Shown piece by piece: positions 45,498-54,027 of a stretch of 64,000 bases of DNA. Position 1 is the stretch's first letter. Every line of letters begins with the position of its first letter. The notes beneath the pieces were generated by a model. The model worked only from the letters and a program-made list of their open reading frames with translations. It was not told the origin of the DNA and did no database searches. Source of the DNA: Microbacterium abyssi (lineage in GTDB: Bacteria; Actinomycetota; Actinomycetes; Actinomycetales; Microbacteriaceae); contig NZ_CP063815.1 in NCBI RefSeq assembly GCF_015277895.1, positions 310,001-374,000 on the forward strand. The letters are read 5' to 3'. The translations under genes and the position numbers were made by a program.

Positions 45498-46301
45498 TTA
45501 CCGCCGGGCGACGACCAAGGGCACACCCGTCGCCGGGTGCGGGAAGACGTCGACACTCTGGCCGTACACCCGCTCGACGCGTTCGGCCGTGAGCACCTCC
45601 GCCGGGGTCCCTGTTGCGACGACCCGTCCTGCGGCGAGCAGCGTCGCCCGATCGGCGTGAGCGAGCGCCGCATTGAGATCGTGCAGCACCACGGCAACGG
45701 CGGTGCCGGCATCCGCGCTCGCCCGCACCAGCCGCATGACGTCCTCATGATGCTTGAGATCGAGCGAAGCCGTCGGCTCGTCGAGCAGCATGATCGGCGT
45801 CGACTGCGCGAGCACGCGTGCCAGCGCGGCTCTGGCGCGCTCGCCGCCGGAGAGCGACGACACCGATCGGTGGGCGAGCCCGTCCACCTCGGTGGCGCGC
45901 ATCGCGGATGCGACGACCGCATCGTCGTCGGCCTCCGACGCGGTTCGCGCCCAGGGCGCCCGGCCCATCCGCACGACCTGCTCCACCGAGAACGGGAACG
46001 AGACAGTGTTCTCCTGGAGCAGTACGGCGCGGGTGCGCGCGAGCTCCCTAGGGCGGATCGTGCCCAATCCCCGTCCGTCGATCGAGACGGCTCCCGACTC
46101 GATCGCGACGTCTCCGGCCAGCACCCCGAACAGGGTCGACTTTCCTGCGCCGTTCGGCCCCACCAGCGCGTGGATCTCCCCGGGTTCCACGTCGATCGCG
46201 GCATCCTCGAGGATGGTGCGTCCACCCGCGACGGGCCGTACCGTGATCCCGGATGCCGTGATGCCAGATGCCGCGATGCCGGAAGCCGCGAGGACGCTCA
46301 T
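45498..46301 (-). CDS. hmuV: Heme ABC transporter ATP-binding protein
   Basis: 267 aa from the ATG at 46301, inside a 4-bp overlap with hmuU. The longer open frame is a shadow through hmuU. Walker A GPNGAGKST is at 48-56, the signature is LSGGERARAALARVL, and Walker B is IMLLDEPTASLD. It is of the FecE/HmuV type with H-loop VVLHDLN. The N-terminus has a small threefold repeat (SGIAASGITASGI) encoded by near-identical GATGCCG-type codons, possibly a slippage product. It energises heme import with HmuU. Confidence 0.92.
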   Translation of the reverse strand: MSVLAASGIAASGITASGITVRPVAGGRTILEDAAIDVEPGEIHALVGPNGAGKSTLFGVLAGDVAIESGAVSIDGRGLGTIRPRELARTRAVLLQENTVSFPFSVEQVVRMGRAPWARTASEADDDAVVASAMRATEVDGLAHRSVSSLSGGERARAALARVLAQSTPIMLLDEPTASLDLKHHEDVMRLVRASADAGTAVAVVLHDLNAALAHADRATLLAAGRVVATGTPAEVLTAERVERVYGQSVDVFPHPATGVPLVVARR

Positions 46302-47371
46302 GCCCAGCCCCCCGACCGGCGCCGCGTGCGCACCAGCAGCCACAGGAAGAACGGGCCGCCCACGAGCGAGGTGATCATCCCGATCGGCATGTCCGCCAGC
46401 GGCACGGCCGTGCGCGCGACGAGATCCGCGAGGGCGATGAGCAGCGCGCCGCCGGCGGCGGACGAGATGATGAGCGGCAGGTGAGCCGGGCCGATCAGCA
46501 TGCGCATGAGATGCGGGACGACCAGGCCGACGAAACCGATGATGCCGGCGAACGCGACCGCCGCGCAGACCAGCACAGCGACCGTGACGATGACGACGAT
46601 CCGCAGGAGCTCGACATTGAGCCCGAGGTGACGAGCGGTGCGCTCGCCGAGGGCGAAGAGGTCGAGTCTGTGCGCGACGAACAGCGCGACGACGATGCCC
46701 ATGACGGTCAGCGGAGCGACGATCGCGATGTTCGGCCACAGCGCTCCGTTCAGCGATCCGAGCTGCCAGAACACGATCTGCTCGCGCGTCGACGTCGTTC
46801 CGAGGAAGGTCAGGAATGCCATTCCGGCCCCGCCGATCGCGTTGATCGCGATGCCGGTGAGCAGCAGGGTCACGACTTCGGTGCGTCCCCCGGACCGACT
46901 GATGAAGTACACCGAGAACACCGCGACGAGACCGCCGATGAACGCCATCGCCGGGGTCGTCCACATCCCGAACGTCGAAATCCCGAACGTGAGGCTGGCG
47001 GCGGCGCCGAGAGCCGCGCCCGACGAGACTCCGACGACACCGGCATCCGCCAGAGGGTTTCCGAAGATCGCCTGCATGAGCACTCCCGAGACCGCGAGCG
47101 CGGCGCCGACGAGCACGCCGAGCACGAGCCGCGGCAGGCGGATGTTGAAAATCACGCCGCTCGCAGACGCGTCCTCGGGTGCCCACGCTGTGTCGATCCC
47201 GACCCCTTGCAGCAGGATGCCGATGATCTCCGTCGGTGCCAGCGAATACTGACCGCTCCCCAGCGAGATCAGGCACGTGACCACGAGAACCGCGGCGAGC
47301 GTCGTCGTGACCGCAGCGAACCGCAGCCGGCGGTGCCGGGAGGGAGTCGCCGTGACGACCTCCCCGGTCAT
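46298..47371 (-). CDS. hmuU: Heme ABC transporter permease (FecCD family)
   Basis: 357 aa with about 9-10 membrane segments. FecCD hallmarks are RLPRLVLGVLVGAALAVSGVLMQAIFGNPLADAGVVGVSSGAALGA, LLTGIAINAIGGAGMAFL, WQLGSLNGALW and FAGIIGFVGLVVPHLMRMLIG. It forms the channel for heme handed over by HmuT. The start overlaps the hmuT stop by 4 bp (47368-47371) and the stop overlaps the hmuV start by 4 bp, so the genes form a tightly coupled hmuTUV unit. Confidence 0.94.
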   Translation of the reverse strand: MTGEVVTATPSRHRRLRFAAVTTTLAAVLVVTCLISLGSGQYSLAPTEIIGILLQGVGIDTAWAPEDASASGVIFNIRLPRLVLGVLVGAALAVSGVLMQAIFGNPLADAGVVGVSSGAALGAAASLTFGISTFGMWTTPAMAFIGGLVAVFSVYFISRSGGRTEVVTLLLTGIAINAIGGAGMAFLTFLGTTSTREQIVFWQLGSLNGALWPNIAIVAPLTVMGIVVALFVAHRLDLFALGERTARHLGLNVELLRIVVIVTVAVLVCAAVAFAGIIGFVGLVVPHLMRMLIGPAHLPLIISSAAGGALLIALADLVARTAVPLADMPIGMITSLVGGPFFLWLLVRTRRRSGGWA

Positions 47372-48495
47372 TCGGCGGTCTCGCCGGCGGGTTTGCCCGA
47401 ATCGGGCGCGTACAGGGCGCGCGCGATCGCACGGATGATCTCGGGCGAGCGGGGTCCGAAGCTGAGGATCTCGCCGTCGGCCATGTCGATCACGCGGCGG
47501 TTCGCGCCGGCGCGGGTCTCTGCGACGGCTGGGACGCGCTCGATCAGTCCGTCGATGCCGCCCACCGACTCCAGCCCGTCGGTCATCATCACCAGCACAT
47601 CCGGCTGTGCGGCGACGAGCGCCTCGGCAGTCATCGGCTTGTTGCCCTCCCAGCCGATCTCACTCGCGACGTCGATCCCCCCGACGGCCTCGATGAGTGC
47701 ATCCGCCCCGGAGTCCTTGCCGAAGATGTAGTACACGTTCGCGCTGCCGCGCACGTAGAGGAACAGCATCCGTGCGCGGTCCGCCTCGTCGGCGGGAACC
47801 ACGGGTGCGATCTCGGCAAGGGCGGCATCGAGTTCTGTGCCGACCCGCGTGATCAGCGCGTCGCCGCGGGACGGGATGCCGAGCGCCGTGGCGACCTCGG
47901 TGATGAGCTGGTCGGTGGTCTCCAGGCGGAGCTCATCGGAGATGATGACGATCGGGATGCCGGCATCGCGCAGCTGCTGGCGCACCTCCTTCGGTCCGAT
48001 GGTGGTGTCGGTGAGGATCACGGTCGGCGCGAGCTCCAGGATCGCCTCGGGGTTGAGCGAGTGTCCGGTCCTGGTCACGACGGGAAGATCCGCAGCGCCG
48101 TCGAACGTCGTAGACGAGTCGCGTCCGACGACCCTGTCGCCCATGCCCAGTGCGAACACCGTCGACGCGATCGTGCCGGAGATGTCGATGGCGAGGATGC
48201 GGTCGACATCAGTCACCTCTACTTCACGACCCTCCGCATCGGTCACCGTGACCGGAAGCTCAGGAGCGGTCTCGTCGGACACCGGCTCGATCGAGTGCGT
48301 CGGCAGGCAGGCGGTCGAACCGCCCGTCGCCGTGCGGACGTCTTCGACTAGATCGAGACCCGCGAGCTGCTGCGATGCCGAGGGGCAGGAATCGGATGCT
48401 TCGCTCTCCGCCCCGGCGTTCGCCATGGGGGCCGCGCAGCCGGCCAGTGCGACGACGAGCACGGCCGAGATGAGGAGGGAGAGACGCGATCGCAT
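47368..48495 (-). CDS. hmuT: Heme-binding ABC transporter lipoprotein
   Basis: 375 aa. The lipoprotein signal is RLSLLISAVLVVALAGC with lipobox LAGC. The mature part is a class III (helical-backbone) binding protein: RILAIDISGTIASTVFALGMGDRVVGRDSST, LAPTVILTDTTIGP and FLYVRGSANVYYIFGKDSGADALIEAVGGID. It takes heme from surface HtaA-type proteins and passes it to HmuUV. An iron box (48496-48514) abuts the start codon directly, so expression should be shut off by iron through a DtxR/IdeR protein. Confidence 0.93.
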   Translation of the reverse strand: MRSRLSLLISAVLVVALAGCAAPMANAGAESEASDSCPSASQQLAGLDLVEDVRTATGGSTACLPTHSIEPVSDETAPELPVTVTDAEGREVEVTDVDRILAIDISGTIASTVFALGMGDRVVGRDSSTTFDGAADLPVVTRTGHSLNPEAILELAPTVILTDTTIGPKEVRQQLRDAGIPIVIISDELRLETTDQLITEVATALGIPSRGDALITRVGTELDAALAEIAPVVPADEADRARMLFLYVRGSANVYYIFGKDSGADALIEAVGGIDVASEIGWEGNKPMTAEALVAAQPDVLVMMTDGLESVGGIDGLIERVPAVAETRAGANRRVIDMADGEILSFGPRSPEIIRAIARALYAPDSGKPAGETAE

Positions 48496-48514
48496 TTAGG
48501 GAAGCCTGTCCTAA
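48496..48514. promoter_or_regulatory. DtxR/IdeR-type iron box at hmuT
   Basis: TTAGGGAAGCCTGTCCTAA matches the 19-bp consensus TTAGGTTAGCCTAACCTAA at 15 of 19 positions. It lies immediately upstream of the hmuT start codon on the template side, so bound regulator would block leftward transcription. Confidence 0.8.
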
Positions 48515-48554
48515 TCTTTGACGTGGAGACGCAGATCAGTCTATGGTCAGAAAC

Positions 48555-48573
48555 GTAGGTTAGCTAAGCCTAA
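48555..48573. promoter_or_regulatory. DtxR/IdeR-type iron box at the htaA-like gene
   Basis: GTAGGTTAGCTAAGCCTAA matches the DtxR/IdeR consensus at 15 of 19 positions. It lies 59 bp from the first box, in the divergent region, and 88 bp before the rightward GTG start. Iron-dependent co-repression of both directions is expected. Confidence 0.8.
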
Positions 48574-48661
48574 CCACATTCACCCGCAACAGCTTTCGAC
48601 CCCGACGAGGGGTCAATCGTCGCGCCCGCACAGGGGCGCGATCGCACGCCTGGAGGCACCC

Positions 48662-51600
48662 GTGAATCACCCTGAGTCCCACGCGACGAGCAGTCGCCCC
48701 AGAGCAGCGCTGGCGGCCGTGCTCGCCGTGCTCATGACGATGTTCGGAACGTTGACCGCGCCGGCGGCGCTCGCCGCCGAAGGCGCGACCGTCGCACCGC
48801 AGGTCGCCGCGGCATCCGAGTCCGGACTGACGATCCAGGTGAACGCCTCAGGGCTCCCGGAAGGAGTGGCGGGCGCGTACGCAGCCCTCATCGTGCAGGG
48901 CGAGGACGAGGCGCTGAACAGCATGCAGTACGTCGCGTTCGCGCTGCCTTTCCCTGCGGTCAGTGCGGGATCGACGTCATTCTCGCTCAACGCGCCGGTC
49001 GCGAAGCTCGACCGCTCGCTGACCTATGAGGTCGTGATGTGGAAGCAGCACAGCGGCTTCACGCCCGAGAACCTGTACGGCCGCTCGGTCGTATCAGTCT
49101 CGGACGGGCAGTGGGATGCGGTCTTCCCGCCGGCTCCCGAGCCTGAGCCCGAGCCTGAGCCCGCCCCGGCCGTCGCTGTCTCCGTCTCTGCGGCGTCCGC
49201 CGCGGAAGGCCTGGTCGTGAGCGTCGACGGTGCGGACTTCGCCGGAGCGACCGGTGCCTACGTCGCGCTGATCGAGAAGGGCACGGAGTCGGAGGTCACC
49301 GCCGGTGGCGGGTTCCTCGCGATGCAGTTCGTCCGGGGGATCTCCGACGGTGCGTTCCAGGTGAATCTGACGGCATCGGCCGACGCGCTCGAGAAGACGA
49401 CGTCGTACGAGGTGATCGCGTGGCAGCAGCACACTCTGCCGACCTCCGCCACGATCTACACCCGCGCGGACGTCGCGATCAGCGAGGCGCAGTGGGCGGC
49501 GTTGCACTCCGTGGCGCAGCCGTCCATCGAGGTGTTCCTCGCCGACGGCGCGACGCCGGCCGGTGAGACGACGTTGCGCGCCGGCGACGAGATCGTCGTC
49601 AAGGGCAGCGGCTACGACCCCGGCGCGAACGTCGGTGGTCGCGGTGTGCCGATCCCTTCGAACCTGCCCCAGGGCACTTACGTCGTGTTCGGCGACTTCG
49701 CTTCCAACTGGCAGCCGTCCACGGGTGCGGCCTCCAGCACGCGCTCCGTCGGAGCCCAGGTGTGGGCGCTCGCCGAGAGCGTGCTCGAGCAGGTCCCGGA
49801 GCGTTACCAGGGGGCCATCAGGGCGCAGTGGGTGGACATCGCCGATGACGGCACCTTCCAGGCGACGTTGACGCTGAAGGACGCACCGGCTTCACCCGAG
49901 GGCGGCTCATACGGCGTGTTCACCTACGCGGCAGGCGGCGTGGTGAACGCCGCGCAGGAGCAGGGCGCGATGTTGAACTACTCCACTGAGCCGGAGTCCG
50001 GGCCGGCGATGACCGTGACGAACGCGGCATCCGTCGACGGCACCGACCTCGTCGTCGACCTCGAGGGTGCGGGGTTCACCGACATCCCCGGTGTGTATGC
50101 GGCACTGATCGAGGCGGGCACCGAAGCCGATGTCACCGCCGGCGGCGGGTTCCTCGGGATGGAGTACGTGCGCGGGATCGCGGACGGCGCGTTCACGACC
50201 GCGCTGACCGCCGCGGGGGACGCGCTCGATTCGTCGAAGAAGTACGAAGTGATCGTGTGGCAGCAGCACACGCAGCCGACCGCGGAGACGATCTACGCGC
50301 GCAGCGAGGTCACGATCACGGCTGAGCAGTGGAAGAAGCTCGCGGGCGACACCACGACACCGCCCACGACACCTCCGACCGAGCCGACGAATCCGCCGAC
50401 CGCTCCGGCCACGCCGGTGGCCGGAGGATCGCTGCGCTGGGCGATCTCCTCGACGTTCGTGAACTACATCACGACGACCGCGCAGGGTGAGATCTTCGTC
50501 TCCGGCGGCGCGACCCGCTCGGGCAGTCAGTTCCAGTTCGGTCAGGCCGCAGGCACCACGTACAACCCGGCGACCGGCCTCGGCCACGTCGGCTACAACG
50601 GCTCGGTGCGCTTCACAGGACACCACGGTGTGCTCGACGTGACCGTGTCGAACCCGCGGGTCGAGATCGCATCCGCGACGTCGGCGACTCTGTACGTCAC
50701 CTCCGGAGGGGCGCGCGTGCCGTTCGCCACGCTGAACCTCGCCGGCACCGCGAAGACGACGTCGAACGGCGCTGTCACCTACACGGCGGCTCCCGCGACG
50801 CTCACCTCGTCCGGTCGCGATCAGGTCCTCAGCGGATTCACGACCTCGCTGAACCCGGTGACCTTCACGATCGGCACCCCGGCCGCGGCGCCCAACGGCG
50901 CGGTGGGGACGGTGGCGGCGGCATCAGTTCAGCCGGACGCCCAGCTCCCATCGACCCCTCCCGCAAGTGACGGTCTCGAGATCGATGAGGCGAACCTCGA
51001 AGCGCTGCAGACCGGCGCATCCGCGACGGTCACGGCATCCGGATTCCAGTCGAACGAGCAGGACATCAAGGTCGTCGTCTATTCGACGCCTGTGCTGCTC
51101 GGGACCGTCGAGGCCGACGCGAACGGCGTCGCCACGTGGACAGGAGCCCTGCCCGCGACGCTCGCGGACGGCGAGCACACGCTCACCTTCCAGGGCTCGG
51201 TCGACCGTGGTCTGACGTTCACGCTCGACCGCGCGGCCACGACCGCGATCGGGCAATGCGCGGTCGGGGGCGCAACACTCGACTGGGGGTACAAGGAGAG
51301 CTTCCGCAACTACATCGAGGGCATCGCGCACGGCGGATGGGATCTCGCGGGGGTCGCGTACGAATTCCCCGAGTTCGTCTGGTCCGACGGCTCCGGGTCG
51401 TATGACGCGGAGTCGGAAGCCGGCCTGGTCGACTTCGGGGGAACCATCGCGTTCCACGGGCACGACGGCGCCCTCGACACGAAACTGAACAACGCACGGA
51501 TCGAACTCGCCGGTGACACGGGGTACGTCGTGTTCGACATCGCCGGAACGACGCAGGGTGGCGAGGCGATCGACCAGAAGGACGTGCGGTTCGTCGAGTT

Positions 51601-51958
51601 CTCCCTCGCGGATGCCGCGAACGCCGAGGGCGTGCTGACGCTCGCGGATGCCGCGACGGCACTGACCGAGGCGGGCGCCGCCGCCTTCGGCACTTACGCC
51701 GCGGGAGAGTCATTCGACTCCGTGTCGTTCAGCATCCCGGTGGGCGCAGACTGCGGGGCAGCGCCGGTCGACGAGGTCGTGGAGGATGCCGAGGCTCCGG
51801 TGGTCGCCGCTGCCATCGCGCCGATCTCGACGGATGCGGGCTTCCCCGTCTGGGCGTGGATCGTCATCGGGCTGCTCGTGGTCGGCGCAGGTGCCGGCAC
51901 CGGGATCGCCGTGCAGCGACGCCGTGCTGCGGCATCCGCCGCCGTCAGCGAGGATTGA
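48662..51958 (+). CDS. htaA: HtaA-domain heme-binding surface protein with triplicated N-terminal module
   Basis: 1098 aa from a GTG at 48662 after CTGGAGG; the frame is open 48 codons upstream across the iron box. The signal peptide ends near AALAA. Then come module R1 (52-156), R2 (179-281), an Ig-like insert (285-445), R3 (456-561), a Pro/Thr linker, HtaA domain 1 (585-750, LRWAISSTFVNYI), an Ig-like module (770-860), HtaA domain 2 (865-1035, LDWGYKESFRNYIEG) and a C-terminal helix (WAWIVIGLLVVGAGAG) with QRRR. R1-R3 share (Y)AALI, YEV..W.QH and an (I/L)Y.RS segment. HtaA domains bind heme; the protein probably captures heme at the surface for HmuT. There is no LPXTG. Confidence 0.9.
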   Translation: MNHPESHATSSRPRAALAAVLAVLMTMFGTLTAPAALAAEGATVAPQVAAASESGLTIQVNASGLPEGVAGAYAALIVQGEDEALNSMQYVAFALPFPAVSAGSTSFSLNAPVAKLDRSLTYEVVMWKQHSGFTPENLYGRSVVSVSDGQWDAVFPPAPEPEPEPEPAPAVAVSVSAASAAEGLVVSVDGADFAGATGAYVALIEKGTESEVTAGGGFLAMQFVRGISDGAFQVNLTASADALEKTTSYEVIAWQQHTLPTSATIYTRADVAISEAQWAALHSVAQPSIEVFLADGATPAGETTLRAGDEIVVKGSGYDPGANVGGRGVPIPSNLPQGTYVVFGDFASNWQPSTGAASSTRSVGAQVWALAESVLEQVPERYQGAIRAQWVDIADDGTFQATLTLKDAPASPEGGSYGVFTYAAGGVVNAAQEQGAMLNYSTEPESGPAMTVTNAASVDGTDLVVDLEGAGFTDIPGVYAALIEAGTEADVTAGGGFLGMEYVRGIADGAFTTALTAAGDALDSSKKYEVIVWQQHTQPTAETIYARSEVTITAEQWKKLAGDTTTPPTTPPTEPTNPPTAPATPVAGGSLRWAISSTFVNYITTTAQGEIFVSGGATRSGSQFQFGQAAGTTYNPATGLGHVGYNGSVRFTGHHGVLDVTVSNPRVEIASATSATLYVTSGGARVPFATLNLAGTAKTTSNGAVTYTAAPATLTSSGRDQVLSGFTTSLNPVTFTIGTPAAAPNGAVGTVAAASVQPDAQLPSTPPASDGLEIDEANLEALQTGASATVTASGFQSNEQDIKVVVYSTPVLLGTVEADANGVATWTGALPATLADGEHTLTFQGSVDRGLTFTLDRAATTAIGQCAVGGATLDWGYKESFRNYIEGIAHGGWDLAGVAYEFPEFVWSDGSGSYDAESEAGLVDFGGTIAFHGHDGALDTKLNNARIELAGDTGYVVFDIAGTTQGGEAIDQKDVRFVEFSLADAANAEGVLTLADAATALTEAGAAAFGTYAAGESFDSVSFSIPVGADCGAAPVDEVVEDAEAPVVAAAIAPISTDAGFPVWAWIVIGLLVVGAGAGTGIAVQRRRAAASAAVSED

Positions 51959-52043
51959 ACCGACCAGCGGTCCGAGGAGCGCGACCGGCCAGGTGCCGGT
52001 TCGCGTCCTCGGATCGACGTGCGTGCACGACAGAGGAGAACCG

Positions 52044-52874
52044 ATGACCACCCGGGACCGTCCCCAGCGCCCGCAGCGCCCGCAGATCGTGCTGGAGGTC
52101 ATCGAGCGCGTCCGTCTGACACCGCATCTCGTGCGGATCGTGGCGGGAGGCCCCGGGATCTCCGCCGTGGTGGACAACGGCTTCACCGACGCCTACACGA
52201 AAATGCTGTTCGCGCCGGCCGGGGCCGGGCTCACGCCGCCGTACGATATGGAGCGGCTGCGCGAGGAGTTGCCGATCGAGCTGCTGCCGACGCAGCGCAC
52301 GTATTCGATCCGCCGCTTCGACCTGGACGCCGGCCGGATCTGGATCGACTTCGTCACGCACGGCGATGAGGGCGTCGCAGGGCCATGGGCGGCGAACGCG
52401 AAGCCGGGCGACCCCGTCGTGCTCGGCGGAATCGGCGGCGGGTACGCGCCGGACGCCACCGCCGACTGGCACCTGCTGGTCGGTGACGAGTCCGCGATCC
52501 CGGCGATCGCATCGGCACTGGAAGCGATGCCGGCGGATGCCGTGGGCACGGCGCTCCTCGAGGTGCAGGACGAGTCCGAGCAACTCGAACTCGTCGCCCC
52601 GGCCGGGGTCGAGGTGCGCTGGCTGCACCGCGGCGAGCGGGTCGCAGGCACGACCGAACTGCTGTTCGATGCGGTACGCGCGCTGGAATGGCGGGACGGC
52701 CGCGTGCAGGTCTTCGCATACGGCGAGCGCGGAGCGATGAAGCAGCTGCGGCCGCACCTCACCGATGAGCGCGGCCTCGACCGGACGCAGCTGTCGCTGT
52801 CGGCGTACTGGGCGTACGGGCGCCGCGAGGACGCATTTCAGGCCGAGAAGCGCGAGGCTGTCGGGCAGATCTGA
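52044..52874 (+). CDS. Siderophore-interacting FAD-binding protein
   Basis: 276 aa from the ATG at 52044 with GAGGAGAA upstream; the longer frame overlaps the htaA-like gene. It is SIP/ViuB family: an N-terminal FAD-binding barrel with RTYSIRRFD (flavin-binding R-x-Y-S/T), GPWAANAKPGDPVVLGGIGG, and a C-terminal NAD(P)H-binding part with LLVGDESAIPAIASALE and FAYGERGAMKQLR, ending SAYWAYGRREDAF. It reduces ferric siderophores, or possibly heme-derived iron, in the cytoplasm. It lies 85 bp after the surface protein and is plausibly in the same iron-controlled transcript. Confidence 0.93.
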   Translation: MTTRDRPQRPQRPQIVLEVIERVRLTPHLVRIVAGGPGISAVVDNGFTDAYTKMLFAPAGAGLTPPYDMERLREELPIELLPTQRTYSIRRFDLDAGRIWIDFVTHGDEGVAGPWAANAKPGDPVVLGGIGGGYAPDATADWHLLVGDESAIPAIASALEAMPADAVGTALLEVQDESEQLELVAPAGVEVRWLHRGERVAGTTELLFDAVRALEWRDGRVQVFAYGERGAMKQLRPHLTDERGLDRTQLSLSAYWAYGRREDAFQAEKREAVGQI

Positions 52875-52927
52875 GAGGGCTCAGAGCTGCTCGCCTGGGC
52901 GTTCGGAGACCGTGGGACAATGGAGGC

Positions 52928-53242
52928 ATGTCCTCCCCCGAACCGCATGAGACCGTCGAAGCGACCGTGCGGCGCGTGCCGCGCTACGGCGTGTTCATGG
53001 CCATCGGCGTCATCCTGGGCATCGTCGCCGCCGGAATCCTGACGATGGTGGGCAGCTACGAGCCGTCCGAGACGCTCGACGTCGTCTACCCGCCAGGACA
53101 GGTCTTCGGTTTCGCGCTGCTGTGGACCGTTCCGATCGGCCTGGCGCTCGGAGGAATCGTCGCCGTCGTGCTCGAGCGCATCGCCCGACGCCACGACCGC
53201 GTCGTGCGGGTGGACCGCGAGACGATCATCGAGTCGGACTGA
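52928..53242 (+). CDS. Small membrane protein, unknown function
   Basis: 104 aa with two membrane segments (YGVFMAIGVILGIVAAGILTMV and VFGFALLWTVPIGLALGGIVAVVL), a charged N-terminus and a tail ending in acidic residues (RETIIESD). No characterised family was recognised. The ATG follows GGAGGC. It converges on the next gene over a short foldback remnant. Confidence 0.7.
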   Translation: MSSPEPHETVEATVRRVPRYGVFMAIGVILGIVAAGILTMVGSYEPSETLDVVYPPGQVFGFALLWTVPIGLALGGIVAVVLERIARRHDRVVRVDRETIIESD

Positions 53243-53251
53243 GCTCGACGT

Positions 53252-53323
53252 TTCGACTCGCCTCCTGCTCGCTCAACGATCCGCGGGGTGCAGCTCCACG
53301 GAAGGCTCCAAGCGCGAGTCGAA
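53252..53323. repeat. Foldback repeat, shortened copy C
   Basis: 72 bp with outer arms TTCGACTCGC (53252-53261) and GCGAGTCGAA (53314-53323) and an internal GCTCGCTCAACGATCCGCGG that matches the left half of copies A and B. The right half has lost the GAGCGAGCGAAGCGAGACG part. It is intergenic between convergent genes. Confidence 0.75.
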
Positions 53324-53340
53324 GTGTCGACGCCACACTC

Positions 53341-53946
53341 TCAGGCCAGCTCGCCGATGATCGGGCGGATGGCGGCGTCGAACGCCACGACATCGCGTCG
53401 CAGACCGTCGGTCACGGCCACGGTGAGGGCACCGATCCACCAGAGTCCTCGCTGAGAGAACGGCAGCACCTGCACGTTCAACTCGAACGAGTGCGCTCGC
53501 CTGCCCACCTCTCGCTCGAACTCGGCGATCGCGCTCGCATAAGCCCGGTATGCGCCGCCGCCGGTGGCCGTCTTCATCGTGCTGACGTAGCGGTTGTGCG
53601 CGGCATGCGCGTACTGCAGAGCGGTTGACGCAAGTGGAGTGATCGCCTCGCACAGCTCCTCGGCCCCGGTGGCGGGCAGCGCGACCAGAGTGTCGAAGCC
53701 CTCGATCAGCTCGAGCGGCACATCGGAGGGGTGCGCCCGCGGCTCGACCGTCATATCCCAGTACTCGCGCCATTGCTCCTCGAGCGCCGGAGTCGCGTCC
53801 GTGGCATCCGGCGCCCGCACCTGCAGGTCGCGCAGGCTCGGCAGATCCTCCGGTTCGCGGATGCCGAGCATCTGCCGCAGCGCGAGCGCGATCAGCACCG
53901 GCACCCCGGCGTCTTCGCGGATCAACCACTGCGGCTTGTCGGCCAT
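53341..53946 (-). CDS. Conserved hypothetical cytoplasmic protein
   Basis: 201 aa with no signal peptide or membrane segment. It is mainly helical, with segments WLIREDAGVPVLIALALRQMLG, EEQWREYWDMTVEPRAH and YVSTMKTATGGGAYRAYASAIAEFEREVG. I do not recognise the family. The ATG at 53946 is 81 bp from the divergent purM start, so the two share a promoter region. No function is proposed. Confidence 0.75.
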   Translation of the reverse strand: MADKPQWLIREDAGVPVLIALALRQMLGIREPEDLPSLRDLQVRAPDATDATPALEEQWREYWDMTVEPRAHPSDVPLELIEGFDTLVALPATGAEELCEAITPLASTALQYAHAAHNRYVSTMKTATGGGAYRAYASAIAEFEREVGRRAHSFELNVQVLPFSQRGLWWIGALTVAVTDGLRRDVVAFDAAIRPIIGELA

Positions 53947-54027
53947 GGCCCCATCCTAGGGAGGTCACGCGGGCTTCGGAGTGGTCACGCGGAATGCCGA
54001 CGGCCTGCGCGGCGGTAGTCTTGTCTG

